This document shows, one piece after another, positions 1-6,647 of a DNA stretch of 36,182 nt. This DNA comes from Flavobacteriaceae bacterium UBA2765 (GTDB lineage Bacteria; Bacteroidota; Bacteroidia; Flavobacteriales; Flavobacteriaceae). Each line of letters begins with the position of its first letter. Position 1 is the stretch's first letter. The notes below the pieces were generated by a model. That model had not been told where the DNA came from and searched no databases. It saw only the letters and a program-made list of their open reading frames with translations. Where the stretch lies: positions 1 to 36,182 of the forward strand of contig DEIV01000055.1 in the NCBI GenBank assembly GCA_002352665.1, written 5' to 3'. Position numbers and translations under genes: made by a program.

Positions 1-16
1 TTCAGTTTAAATTAAT

Positions 17-144
17 GCCAACGTTTGGTATAAAGTTAGTGCGTAAAAGCACGCGAGGATTTTCCGCTAGGAAAATCCGCTATAAATATACGCAAACCAT
101 CAAATTTAATACCTTTTTAGCATTAATTTTATACACTGTTAGGT
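17..144 (+). repeat. attC-like imperfect palindrome (cassette recombination site candidate)
   Basis: Outer arms carry AAC (20-22) and GTT (138-140), the latter inside GTTAGGT, which fits the integron R' consensus GTTRRRY. Inside them GTATAAA (28-34) pairs perfectly with TTTATAC (128-134). The stem continues from 35-42 to 120-127 with two G-T wobbles; G43 is bulged, then TAAAA (44-48) pairs with TTTTA (115-119). This gives about 20 paired positions plus the outer triplets. The spacers between the triplets and the inner arms differ (5 versus 3 bases), which would leave extrahelical bases as in true attC sites. The centre holds a further 9-bp hairpin, GGATTTTCC/GGAAAATCC (57-65/70-78). The total of about 128 bases is inside the known attC size range. 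The left box (TGCCAAC) is degenerate against RYYYAAC. Recombination activity is inferred, not shown. Confidence 0.55.
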
Positions 145-516
145 TTTAGTGCATTAATTTTCCCGTAGTAAATTTCCGTTCCATTTTCCATTTTTCCGCA
201 GATTATTTACTTAACAGACCCAAGAAAATCGAAAGCTTCGCTTTTAATGAACTCAATAGCTGTCCCATTTTCCACAAGATTTTTCTAATTTTTACATTCA
301 AATTTTCAGTCCGCTATTATTTTTACAGTGATTGTCAAAGTCCACAATATTTGTGTCTTGATTTTCAAGATAATCCGCAATGATTGGTTTTAAGATTTTT
401 AAGATTTTTGGGCTTGAGTGGAATAGTCCGCTATAATTTCGTACAAATTTTCAGTCAATTTTTATGGAGTAAGAGTGAGCAAATTTCCAACTTTTTTTTA
501 TCCGTTCTGGCATTAA
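145..516. other. ORF-poor cassette-like spacer
   Basis: These 372 bases lie between the attC-like palindrome and the half-site beside the recombinase gene. I see no open frame of 60 codons on either strand. The stretch holds three copies of TCCGCTAT-type words (the one inside the palindrome at 76-83, then 310-316 and 427-434) and two of AATTTTCAGTC. On the minus strand a 22-codon frame (275 to 207) ends in a stop and has protein-like composition, which could be the tail of a decayed gene. A TGGCATTAA at 508-516 is the exact inverse of TTAATGCCA at 12-20, so the whole segment 12-516 is bounded by a 9-bp inverted repeat. Confidence 0.35.
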
Positions 517-561
517 ACCTAACATTAGTATAACCCTATTGTGGTTATATCGTATATAGTT
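517..561 (+). other. Second recombination half-site next to the recombinase (attI-like candidate)
   Basis: ACCTAAC (517-523) fits the RYYYAAC box. Four bases later comes GTATAAC (528-534), which can pair with GTTATAT (544-550), and GTT follows at 559-561. Read on the minus strand this is TTATAC, four bases, GTTAGGT, nearly identical to the right arm of the palindrome at 129-144. The site lies only 9 bases past the recombinase stop codon. It is shorter and simpler than the full palindrome, which would suit a primary insertion site, but a truncated cassette site is equally possible. Confidence 0.35.
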
Positions 562-569
562 GCAAGGTA

Positions 570-1664
570 TTATTTTTTTAACAAATTATCCAAAGGGCTA
601 CTTATATTTTTATTATTAATTTGTATGGTTTTTGTATATAATTCAGTGGTTTTAGGCGAATTATGCCCTAACATATTCTGCAAATGCCTTAAATTGATAT
701 TATTTTCTATACAATGCGTTGCAAATGAATGTCGTAAGGTATGTACTGTTGCCCAAGGATTAGCATTGGTCTCCGTAACTGCTGTTCTAAAAACATTTCT
801 AATACTGGTAGTACTGTATTTACCTCCGGTTTGACCCTCAAATAGCCAATAAGAAGGTTTATGAACTTTATAGTATTTTCTTAATAGGTCAACTAAATGT
901 TTAGACAAGATTGTCTTATGATCCTTTTTACCCTTACTATCTTTTATAAAAATATAACCTTCATCAGAATGTATATCAACAACTCTTAAATTAATCAATT
1001 CAGAAATCCGTAATCCGGCACTATAAATAGTCCATAATATAGCTTTATGTTTAATATTGCTATGATACTGTAAGATACTTAAAACCTCCTGCTGACTTAA
1101 TACATTAGGTATAGAATTACTTTTTTTAGGACGTTGTATATCATAATACTCTCTAGGCAAACCAAGCACATGCTCATAATATGCTTTGACGGCATTAATG
1201 AGTTGATTCTGATAACTTTCACTAATATTATTTAATTTGATCAAGTCAAATATAAACTGCTCTATCTCTGCTTTGGAGACATTTTTTAGGTCATAATTCA
1301 TGAATTTTGTTAAAAAAACAGTAAACATTTTCTTGTAAGTGTTTATGCTCGATAGGCTGTAATGTTTTAACACTAAGGTTTTTTCTAATGCATATAAGGC
1401 ATTCATCGCATCTTCATTTAAGGTCACGGTTTTGATAGGTACATATGGTTTTTCTTTACAAGTAGTAAAGCCTTCATGAAATACTTTTTTAATCAAAATT
1501 AAATTTTCTTTAGAATTTATAATAGACCATAATTTTTGATTAGGGTGCCAAAACGTTGAATTTAACGCTTTAAATGAATTTCTAATAAGATGTAATTCAT
1601 ACGGAATATATACTTTAATACGTTTGGCATTTTTTAAAGGCTCAAAAATTATAGGTTGTCTCAT
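570..1664 (-). CDS. Tyrosine recombinase, Xer/integron-integrase-like
   Basis: This 364-residue protein is a site-specific DNA recombinase that would cut and rejoin DNA through a 3'-phosphotyrosine. An extra N-terminal segment (about 1-80) precedes a SAM-like core-binding domain (about 85-175) and a catalytic domain (about 185-345). The full catalytic set is visible: R219 (AGLRISE), K247, H308 and R311 (HTLRH), H334 (LGHNS) and Y343 (ELYTKT). The core-binding domain and the RPKKSNSIPNVLS linker resemble integron integrases. However, the stretch between K247 and H308 shows no room for the roughly 20-30-residue IntI-specific insertion, so by that criterion it is Xer-like. The gene reads toward the window edge, and its 3' end abuts attC-like sites, the inverted arrangement known from some integrons. 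Recombinase function is near certain; the link to the palindromes is inferred. Confidence 0.9.
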   Translation of the reverse strand: MRQPIIFEPLKNAKRIKVYIPYELHLIRNSFKALNSTFWHPNQKLWSIINSKENLILIKKVFHEGFTTCKEKPYVPIKTVTLNEDAMNALYALEKTLVLKHYSLSSINTYKKMFTVFLTKFMNYDLKNVSKAEIEQFIFDLIKLNNISESYQNQLINAVKAYYEHVLGLPREYYDIQRPKKSNSIPNVLSQQEVLSILQYHSNIKHKAILWTIYSAGLRISELINLRVVDIHSDEGYIFIKDSKGKKDHKTILSKHLVDLLRKYYKVHKPSYWLFEGQTGGKYSTTSIRNVFRTAVTETNANPWATVHTLRHSFATHCIENNINLRHLQNMLGHNSPKTTELYTKTIQINNKNISSPLDNLLKK

Positions 1665-1743
1665 TACTAAAGTTTTATTTGTAATTTAAAACTGTATGTT
1701 TTTATAAAACTAATACTATTTTTTATAAATACACGGTATTAGT

Positions 1744-1776
1744 CGTTTGTAAACGTTTATTAACCGTTAATAACGG
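1744..1776. promoter_or_regulatory. Paired palindromes between recombinase and zinc-ribbon gene
   Basis: CGTTTGTAAACG (1744-1755) and CCGTTAATAACGG (1764-1776) are two back-to-back inverted repeats in the divergent gap between the recombinase start (1664) and the next gene start (1818). Their arms are perfect at 5 and 6 bases. Both share CGTT words, so a common dimeric protein could bind. This could be an operator for the recombinase or the neighbour, or an accessory binding site; nothing in the sequence decides between these. Confidence 0.3.
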
Positions 1777-1817
1777 ATAAGACAAAATATCAACAAAAAC
1801 AGTACCTTTATAGCCAT

Positions 1818-2183
1818 ATGAAGTGCAAAATTTGTAAAAAAGCATTAAAAGGAAGAAAAGATAAAGTTTTCTGTTCTATAGAATGTAAAAATTATTATCA
1901 TGTTAATTTAAGGAGGGTAACCAGAAAAGTTGCTGAAGAATTAGATGAGATTTTACATAGAAACAGATCTATTTTGTTGGAATTATTAGGCAAAAACACT
2001 TTTCAAAAAAAGGTGAATAGGGTTGTGTTGGCAAAAAAAAAATTTAACTTTAAATACATTACACATTTTCATATCAATAAAAGTGGTAAAATGTACCATC
2101 ATGTTTATGATTTTGCATGGATGGAATTTTCTGATGATGAAATTTTAATCATTCGAAGAAATCAGTTGAGCCTATATTCTTGA
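1818..2183 (+). CDS. Small zinc-ribbon protein, function unknown
   Basis: The 121-residue product has an N-terminal four-cysteine knuckle (C3, C6, C19, C23; CxxC...CSIEC) that should bind one zinc ion. A basic helical stretch follows (about 28-75), and the C-terminal half is rich in aromatic and histidine residues (YITHFHINKSGKMYHHVYDF). There is no signal peptide or membrane segment, so it should be cytoplasmic. I recall similar small proteins as conserved hypotheticals in Flavobacteriaceae, but know no function. Nucleic acid binding is a fair guess from the zinc ribbon and basic charge. It is divergent from the recombinase across a 153-base gap; whether the two are linked is unclear. The ATG start directly precedes the cysteine motif, which supports the start chosen. 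Confidence 0.75.
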   Translation: MKCKICKKALKGRKDKVFCSIECKNYYHVNLRRVTRKVAEELDEILHRNRSILLELLGKNTFQKKVNRVVLAKKKFNFKYITHFHINKSGKMYHHVYDFAWMEFSDDEILIIRRNQLSLYS

Positions 2184-2244
2184 AAAATATATAGTACCAA
2201 CTTAATCTAAAAATTCTCTGACTCTTGGGTCGAAGTTTCCTATT

Positions 2245-2295
2245 CACCTCTCCTTAGAAGAGGTCAGAACTGCTTTTTTGCAGTTCTGGGTGAGG
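2245..2295. repeat. Intergenic double-hairpin repeat element
   Basis: Two adjacent hairpins fill the gap between the zinc-ribbon gene and murB. CCTCT (2247-2251) pairs with AGAGG (2259-2263). CAGAACTGC (2265-2273) pairs perfectly with GCAGTTCTG (2280-2288) across a TTTTTT loop. The outer words CACCTC and GGTGAGG are also partly complementary. The element sits downstream of both convergent genes, so it may end transcription, though no T-run follows the stem. The composition differs from the AT-rich surroundings, which suggests a dispersed repeat. Confidence 0.45.
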
Positions 2296-2337
2296 TAAAA
2301 CAAAGTTGAAAGACGTTTACTAATAAATTTTAGCACT

Positions 2338-3345
2338 TTAAATAATATTTACTTCAGCTTCAATGGCAATACCAAATTTTTCAAATACCGTTCTTTGTAT
2401 CAGCTTAGACAAATCATATATTTCTTTTCCGGTAGCAGTGCCATAATTGACCAAAACCAAGGCTTGATCCTTATGAATTCCAGCATCTCCAAATCGCTTA
2501 CCTTTAAATCCACATTGCTCTACCAACCAACCCGCCGGGACTTTAATTTCAGTTTTAGAAACGGTATAATGTGGTACATCTTTAAAATTCTCTCGTAGCT
2601 TTTCAAATTCAGCTTTTGAAATTATCGGGTTTTTAAAAAAACTACCACTATTACCTATCTTTTTAGGATCTGGTAATTTACTTTGCCGTATAGCTATAAC
2701 AGCATTAGAAATATCTCTAATTGTAGGTTTTTTAATTCCGTTTTTTAAAAGTTCAGATTGTATAGCTCCATAAGAGCTATTAAGTGTATGTTTATTTTTT
2801 GACAATTTAAAAAGTACATTGGTAATAATATACTTCCCTTTTAATTCATTTTTAAAAACTGAATTTCTATAGCCAAATTTACAATCGCTATTAGCATAAG
2901 TTTTGGTATTGCCAGTTTCAATTTCTATAGTCTCAACTGCCATGCAAGTGTCTTTCAATTCAACACCGTAGGCACCAATGTTTTGAATTGGGGCTGTACC
3001 AACGTTACCAGGTATTAAAGATAAATTCTCTACACCACCAAAATCATGATCAATACACCACATAACAAATTCATGCCAATTTTCTCCGGCTGAAGCCTGA
3101 ACCAATACATGATCATCATATTCTCCAATAACTTCAATTCCTTTAAAAGCAATTTGGATCACTAATTTATCAATATCTTTAGTAAGCAATAAATTACTCC
3201 CCCCCCCTAACACAAAAAAATCTTTCTCTTTTTGAATTAGTTTTTTCAAATCATTAATAGTCCTAATAGCTATAAAATTTTTGGCCTTGACATTTAAACC
3301 AAAGGTATTGTACGTTTTTAAGGAGAAATCTTTCTGAATTTGCAT
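2338..3345 (-). CDS. murB: UDP-N-acetylenolpyruvoylglucosamine reductase
   Basis: MurB reduces UDP-GlcNAc-enolpyruvate to UDP-MurNAc with FAD and NADPH, the second committed step of peptidoglycan synthesis in the cytoplasm. The 335-residue length fits the type I (E. coli-like) family. The FAD-binding region is visible (FVLGGGSNLLL, 44-54; IPGNVGTAPIQNIGAYG, 111-127). Active-site candidates are R160 in FGYR, S235 in GNSGSFFKNP and a C-terminal glutamate (E329 or E331) in EAEVNII. The ATG overlaps the stop of the upstream aminotransferase gene as TAATG, so the two are translationally coupled. Nothing in the sequence looks damaged. Confidence 0.97.
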   Translation of the reverse strand: MQIQKDFSLKTYNTFGLNVKAKNFIAIRTINDLKKLIQKEKDFFVLGGGSNLLLTKDIDKLVIQIAFKGIEVIGEYDDHVLVQASAGENWHEFVMWCIDHDFGGVENLSLIPGNVGTAPIQNIGAYGVELKDTCMAVETIEIETGNTKTYANSDCKFGYRNSVFKNELKGKYIITNVLFKLSKNKHTLNSSYGAIQSELLKNGIKKPTIRDISNAVIAIRQSKLPDPKKIGNSGSFFKNPIISKAEFEKLRENFKDVPHYTVSKTEIKVPAGWLVEQCGFKGKRFGDAGIHKDQALVLVNYGTATGKEIYDLSKLIQRTVFEKFGIAIEAEVNII

Positions 3346-4535
3346 TAGTCTTTATATACTTTTAAGGCTTGTTTTAAAATGTTAACCGATTTTATTAAAC
3401 TTTCTTTGTTTAATACATACGCTATCCTTACCTGATTTAATCCTACATTGGGTGTCGCGTAAAATCCTGCCGCCGGTGCTACCATAATTGTTTCACCGTC
3501 CACATCAAAATCCTCTAAAAGCCATTGGGCAAAATGATCTGCGTTTTTTATAGGTAATTCAACTATACAGTAAAATGCTCCTTTGGGTATACCCACTTTT
3601 AAACTTTCAATTTTTTTTAGCTCTTGTACCAAGGTGTTTCTTCTCACAACATATTCGTCAATAACATTATCAAAATAACTTTGTGGCGTTTCTAAAGCAG
3701 CTTCACTGGCAATTTGTGCAAAGGTAGGCGGACTCAATCTAGCCTGTGCAAATTTTAAAGCAGTTGCAATAACTGCTTCATTTTTAGACACTAAACAACC
3801 TATTCTTGCACCACACATACTATATCGCTTAGATACAGAATCTATCATTATGGCATGAGCTTCTAAACCCTTTTCTTGTAATATAGAATAATGTTCCAAT
3901 CCGTCATATACAAATTCTCTATATACCTCATCAGCTATTAAAAATAGATCGTGTTTTTTAACTATAACCGCTAACTTTTTTATCTCTTCTTTAGTATATA
4001 AATATCCCGTTGGATTTCCGGGATTACAAATTAAAATGGCCTTCGTTTTAGGTGTTATTAATTTTTCAAAATCCTCAATGGGTGGTAAGGCAAAATTTGT
4101 ATCAATCTTAGAAATTATAGGTACAATATTTACACCTGAAGCAATTGAAAAGCCATTGTAATTGGCGTAAAATGGTTCTGGTATTATAACCTCATCATCA
4201 ACATCTGCAATACTTCCAAAAGCGAATAATAAGGCTTCACTCCCACCCGTGGTTACAATTATGTTATTATGATCTATAGCAATTTGATGATCCTTATAAT
4301 AATTGGCAATTTTATTTCTATAGGTTTCAGAACCTTCAGACCTTGAATATTCTAAAATCTCCAAGGTATTATTCTTAACTGCATCTAAGGCTACTTTTGG
4401 CGTTTTAATGTCAGGTTGACCAATATTCAAATGGTATATCTTCTTTCCTGACTTCGCAGCTTTTTCTGCAAATGGTACCAATTTTCTAATTGGCGATTGG
4501 GGCATTAATTTTCCTTTACGGGATATACTAGGCAT
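3345..4535 (-). CDS. Class I/II PLP-dependent aminotransferase (aspartate aminotransferase-like)
   Basis: This 396-residue cytoplasmic enzyme transfers amino groups between amino acids and 2-oxo acids using pyridoxal phosphate. Visible fold I landmarks are the NPGNPTG loop (171-177), ADEVYREF (201-208), which contains the aspartate that contacts the cofactor ring, the Schiff-base lysine K236 in SVSKRYS, and R244 in GARIG for the phosphate. The N-terminal MPQSPIRKLVPFAEKA is common in Bacteroidota aspartate/tyrosine-type aminotransferases, and the upstream methionine (MPSISRKG) fits that family's usual start. Substrate specificity cannot be read from the sequence. It shares a TAATG junction with murB, so it is the first gene of a two-gene operon. 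Confidence 0.93.
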   Translation of the reverse strand: MPSISRKGKLMPQSPIRKLVPFAEKAAKSGKKIYHLNIGQPDIKTPKVALDAVKNNTLEILEYSRSEGSETYRNKIANYYKDHQIAIDHNNIIVTTGGSEALLFAFGSIADVDDEVIIPEPFYANYNGFSIASGVNIVPIISKIDTNFALPPIEDFEKLITPKTKAILICNPGNPTGYLYTKEEIKKLAVIVKKHDLFLIADEVYREFVYDGLEHYSILQEKGLEAHAIMIDSVSKRYSMCGARIGCLVSKNEAVIATALKFAQARLSPPTFAQIASEAALETPQSYFDNVIDEYVVRRNTLVQELKKIESLKVGIPKGAFYCIVELPIKNADHFAQWLLEDFDVDGETIMVAPAAGFYATPNVGLNQVRIAYVLNKESLIKSVNILKQALKVYKD

Positions 4536-4676
4536 ACAAATAAATTTTATAACAAAATTGCAAATTTTTCTTCAATTTAAAGACCAAAATGACGAATATT
4601 AAAAACGTTAAATTTTCTTAAAATATAACAATTTATAGAATTATTTCGTATTTTTAGGAAAGTGTAAACCAAAGTT

Positions 4677-6002
4677 ATGTTTTTTAATAAGAGGTATTTA
4701 CATATTATCCTACTCCTGTTTTTTAGTTTAAGCAGCTTTGCCCAAGATAAATTCAATCTTCTTGAAGGCAAGGAAAATTATTCACTTAACTTTAAAATGA
4801 TCAATAATTTAATCATTATCCCTATAGAAGTTAATGGTCATGAACTGAATTTTTTATTAGATACCGGAGTTGATAACTCCTTATTACTCAATTTAAAGCT
4901 CACCGACTCTTTAAATCTTAAAAACACCGAAGAAATACGCTTAAAAGGACTAGGAGAAGGTGAATATTTAGAAGCTATTAAATCTAGAAATAACAGATTT
5001 AAACTGGGTAAAATTTTTAATAACAACCATATGGTTTATGCTATTTATAGCGAAGAACTTGACCTTTCATCAAGGTTAGGTATTGATATTAACGGTATTA
5101 TAGGTGGTGATTTGTTTAGAGATTTTATTGTTGAAGTAAATTATAGTACCAAAAGGATTAAGTTCTATGATCCTGATAAATATGCCTACAAGAAGTGTAA
5201 AAGATGTGAAAGTTTTGATTTACATTTCTATAATAACAAACCTTTTATTTATGCAACGGTAGATATAGATAAGGAAATACCTGTTAAATTATTGATAGAT
5301 TCTGGTGGTACCGATGCCATATGGTTGTTTGATCAATCTAGTATTGATATTACAGTTCCATCCAATCATTTTAATGATTATTTAGGCAGAGGCTTAAGTG
5401 GTAATGTATATGGTAAACGCAGTAAGATTAAAAAGATATCTTTAGGTAATTACTCCATTTTTGATGCCAATGTGGCCTATCCTGATTATAGTTCTATAGA
5501 AACCGCATACAAACATAAAGAAAGAAATGGATCAATAGGTTCAGAAATATTAAAGCGATTTCTAATTATTTATGATTATCCAAATAAAAAGTTAACAATA
5601 AAACGACCTTCCAAATATTTTAAAGACCCCTTTTTATATAATATGAGCGGTATGGAAGTGATTCATAACGGAAGTAGATTGGTAGGTGAAAGACAAAGTG
5701 CTCTTGTTAAAGATGGCAGGGGTAATGACAAACAATCTACCGTACAATTGGTTTATAACTATATTTACGCCCTCAAACCTTCATATAGAATAGCAGAACT
5801 GAGAAAAAATTCTCCCGCTTATGAAACCGGACTTTTAAAAGGTGATATCTTGTTAAGTATAAATGGAAATGCTGCTTATAACTATAAACTTCAAGACATT
5901 GTTTATTTACTCTCTAGTAAAGAAGGCAAAAAAATTAAATTGTTAGTAGAACGTAATGGACGAGAATTGCTCTACGAATTTAAGCTTAAAAAATTATTAT
6001 AG
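4677..6002 (+). CDS. Secreted aspartyl protease with two retropepsin halves and a PDZ domain
   Basis: The 441-residue protein begins with a clear signal peptide (about 1-22, ending SSFA/Q), so it is exported to the periplasm or outer surface. It has two pepsin-like active-site motifs in one chain: D62-T-G in FLLDTGVDNS and D208-S-G in LLIDSGGTD. That allows an intramolecular dimer of two retropepsin-like domains. A PDZ domain follows at about 360-440 (AELRKNSPAYETGLLKGDILLSING), probably binding C-terminal peptides or a partner. I know aspartyl protease plus PDZ as a recurrent Bacteroidota architecture, with substrates largely unknown. A strong hairpin terminator follows at 6011-6037. The ATG is placed directly before the signal peptide. 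Confidence 0.88.
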   Translation: MFFNKRYLHIILLLFFSLSSFAQDKFNLLEGKENYSLNFKMINNLIIIPIEVNGHELNFLLDTGVDNSLLLNLKLTDSLNLKNTEEIRLKGLGEGEYLEAIKSRNNRFKLGKIFNNNHMVYAIYSEELDLSSRLGIDINGIIGGDLFRDFIVEVNYSTKRIKFYDPDKYAYKKCKRCESFDLHFYNNKPFIYATVDIDKEIPVKLLIDSGGTDAIWLFDQSSIDITVPSNHFNDYLGRGLSGNVYGKRSKIKKISLGNYSIFDANVAYPDYSSIETAYKHKERNGSIGSEILKRFLIIYDYPNKKLTIKRPSKYFKDPFLYNMSGMEVIHNGSRLVGERQSALVKDGRGNDKQSTVQLVYNYIYALKPSYRIAELRKNSPAYETGLLKGDILLSINGNAAYNYKLQDIVYLLSSKEGKKIKLLVERNGRELLYEFKLKKLL

Positions 6003-6010
6003 ATCAACAC

Positions 6011-6037
6011 AAAAGGCGACGCAATGCGTCGCCTTTT
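6011..6037. terminator. Bidirectional rho-independent terminator
   Basis: AAAAGGCGACGC (6011-6022) pairs perfectly with GCGTCGCCTTTT (6026-6037) across the loop AAT. The A and T runs at the stem ends allow use from both strands. It lies between the convergent aspartyl protease gene (end 6002) and the DUF1573 gene (end 6060). Confidence 0.88.
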
Positions 6038-6059
6038 GCATTATTATATAATAAATAAT

Positions 6060-6521
6060 TTATTGTTTTTCTTTTGAAAGCATACTCTTTTCATGCTTTT
6101 CTAATATAGACAAACTACTTTCTTTTTTTACCAATCCTCTAACCGGAATTACTATAGTAGGCCTATCTGCATTAGAAGTAATTGTAATTGACTTAGATAT
6201 TTGCCCAATTCTATGTGTATCATATTTTACCGTAATTTCTCCATGCTCTCCCGGCATAATAGGCTCTTTAGGTGCAGATGGTACAGTACAACCACAACTA
6301 CCTTTTACATTAGAAATAATTAATGGCGATTTGCCCACATTCGTAAATTTTAAAACACGAAGCCCATCTTCATCTTGTACAATTTTACCGTAATCAACCG
6401 TTTTGGTTTCAAATTTGAATTTTGGTGCATTTGGATCTACTTTTTTAACTTCAGTTGGTTGCTGAGCATTTATAGTAAAACCTATACATCCGATAAATAA
6501 TAAGAGTGCAAATTTTTTCAT
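6060..6521 (-). CDS. DUF1573 domain secreted protein
   Basis: The 153-residue product has a signal peptide (MKKFALLLFIGCIGFTINA/Q), then a DUF1573 immunoglobulin-like domain (about 35-130). The family pattern is visible: FKFETKTVDYGKI, LKFTNVGKSPLIISNVKGSCGCTVPSAP as separate blocks, then an IPVRG strand. The Gly-Ser-Cys-Gly-Cys motif near residue 76 is typical. The family is abundant in Bacteroidota and its exact role is unknown; a periplasmic or outer-membrane binding role is an inference. The gene stands alone, convergent with the protease gene and divergent from valS. Confidence 0.9.
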   Translation of the reverse strand: MKKFALLLFIGCIGFTINAQQPTEVKKVDPNAPKFKFETKTVDYGKIVQDEDGLRVLKFTNVGKSPLIISNVKGSCGCTVPSAPKEPIMPGEHGEITVKYDTHRIGQISKSITITSNADRPTIVIPVRGLVKKESSLSILEKHEKSMLSKEKQ

Positions 6522-6610
6522 TGTATTGTGAATTTTTTTAAAGTGTAAATATAATGCTTTTTGAGTTAAAAATTATAACGCGTAAATTTATGGCATATTG
6601 TTTATAATTG

Positions 6611-6618
6611 TAACTTTG
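6611..6618 (+). promoter_or_regulatory. Promoter -7 element for valS
   Basis: TAACTTTG matches the Bacteroidota -7 consensus TAnnTTTG exactly. It lies 29 bases before the valS ATG, leaving a short leader. No TTG is found at the ideal 19-base distance, so the -33 element is weak. Confidence 0.5.
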
Positions 6619-6647
6619 CAAACTGTTTTCAAAAACTATACCAAAAT

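Noticed and set aside
1..600. CRISPR array
   Set aside because: The repeated words (TCCGCTAT, AATTTTCAGT) are short and irregularly spaced, and no cas gene is near.
541..834. Plus-strand open frame of 97 codons
   Set aside because: It lies opposite the recombinase gene, has a GTG start, and is mostly hydrophobic shadow sequence with no domain.
570..1664. Classical integron integrase (IntI)
   Set aside because: The catalytic domain shows no space for the IntI-specific insertion between K247 and H308, so I call it Xer-like instead.
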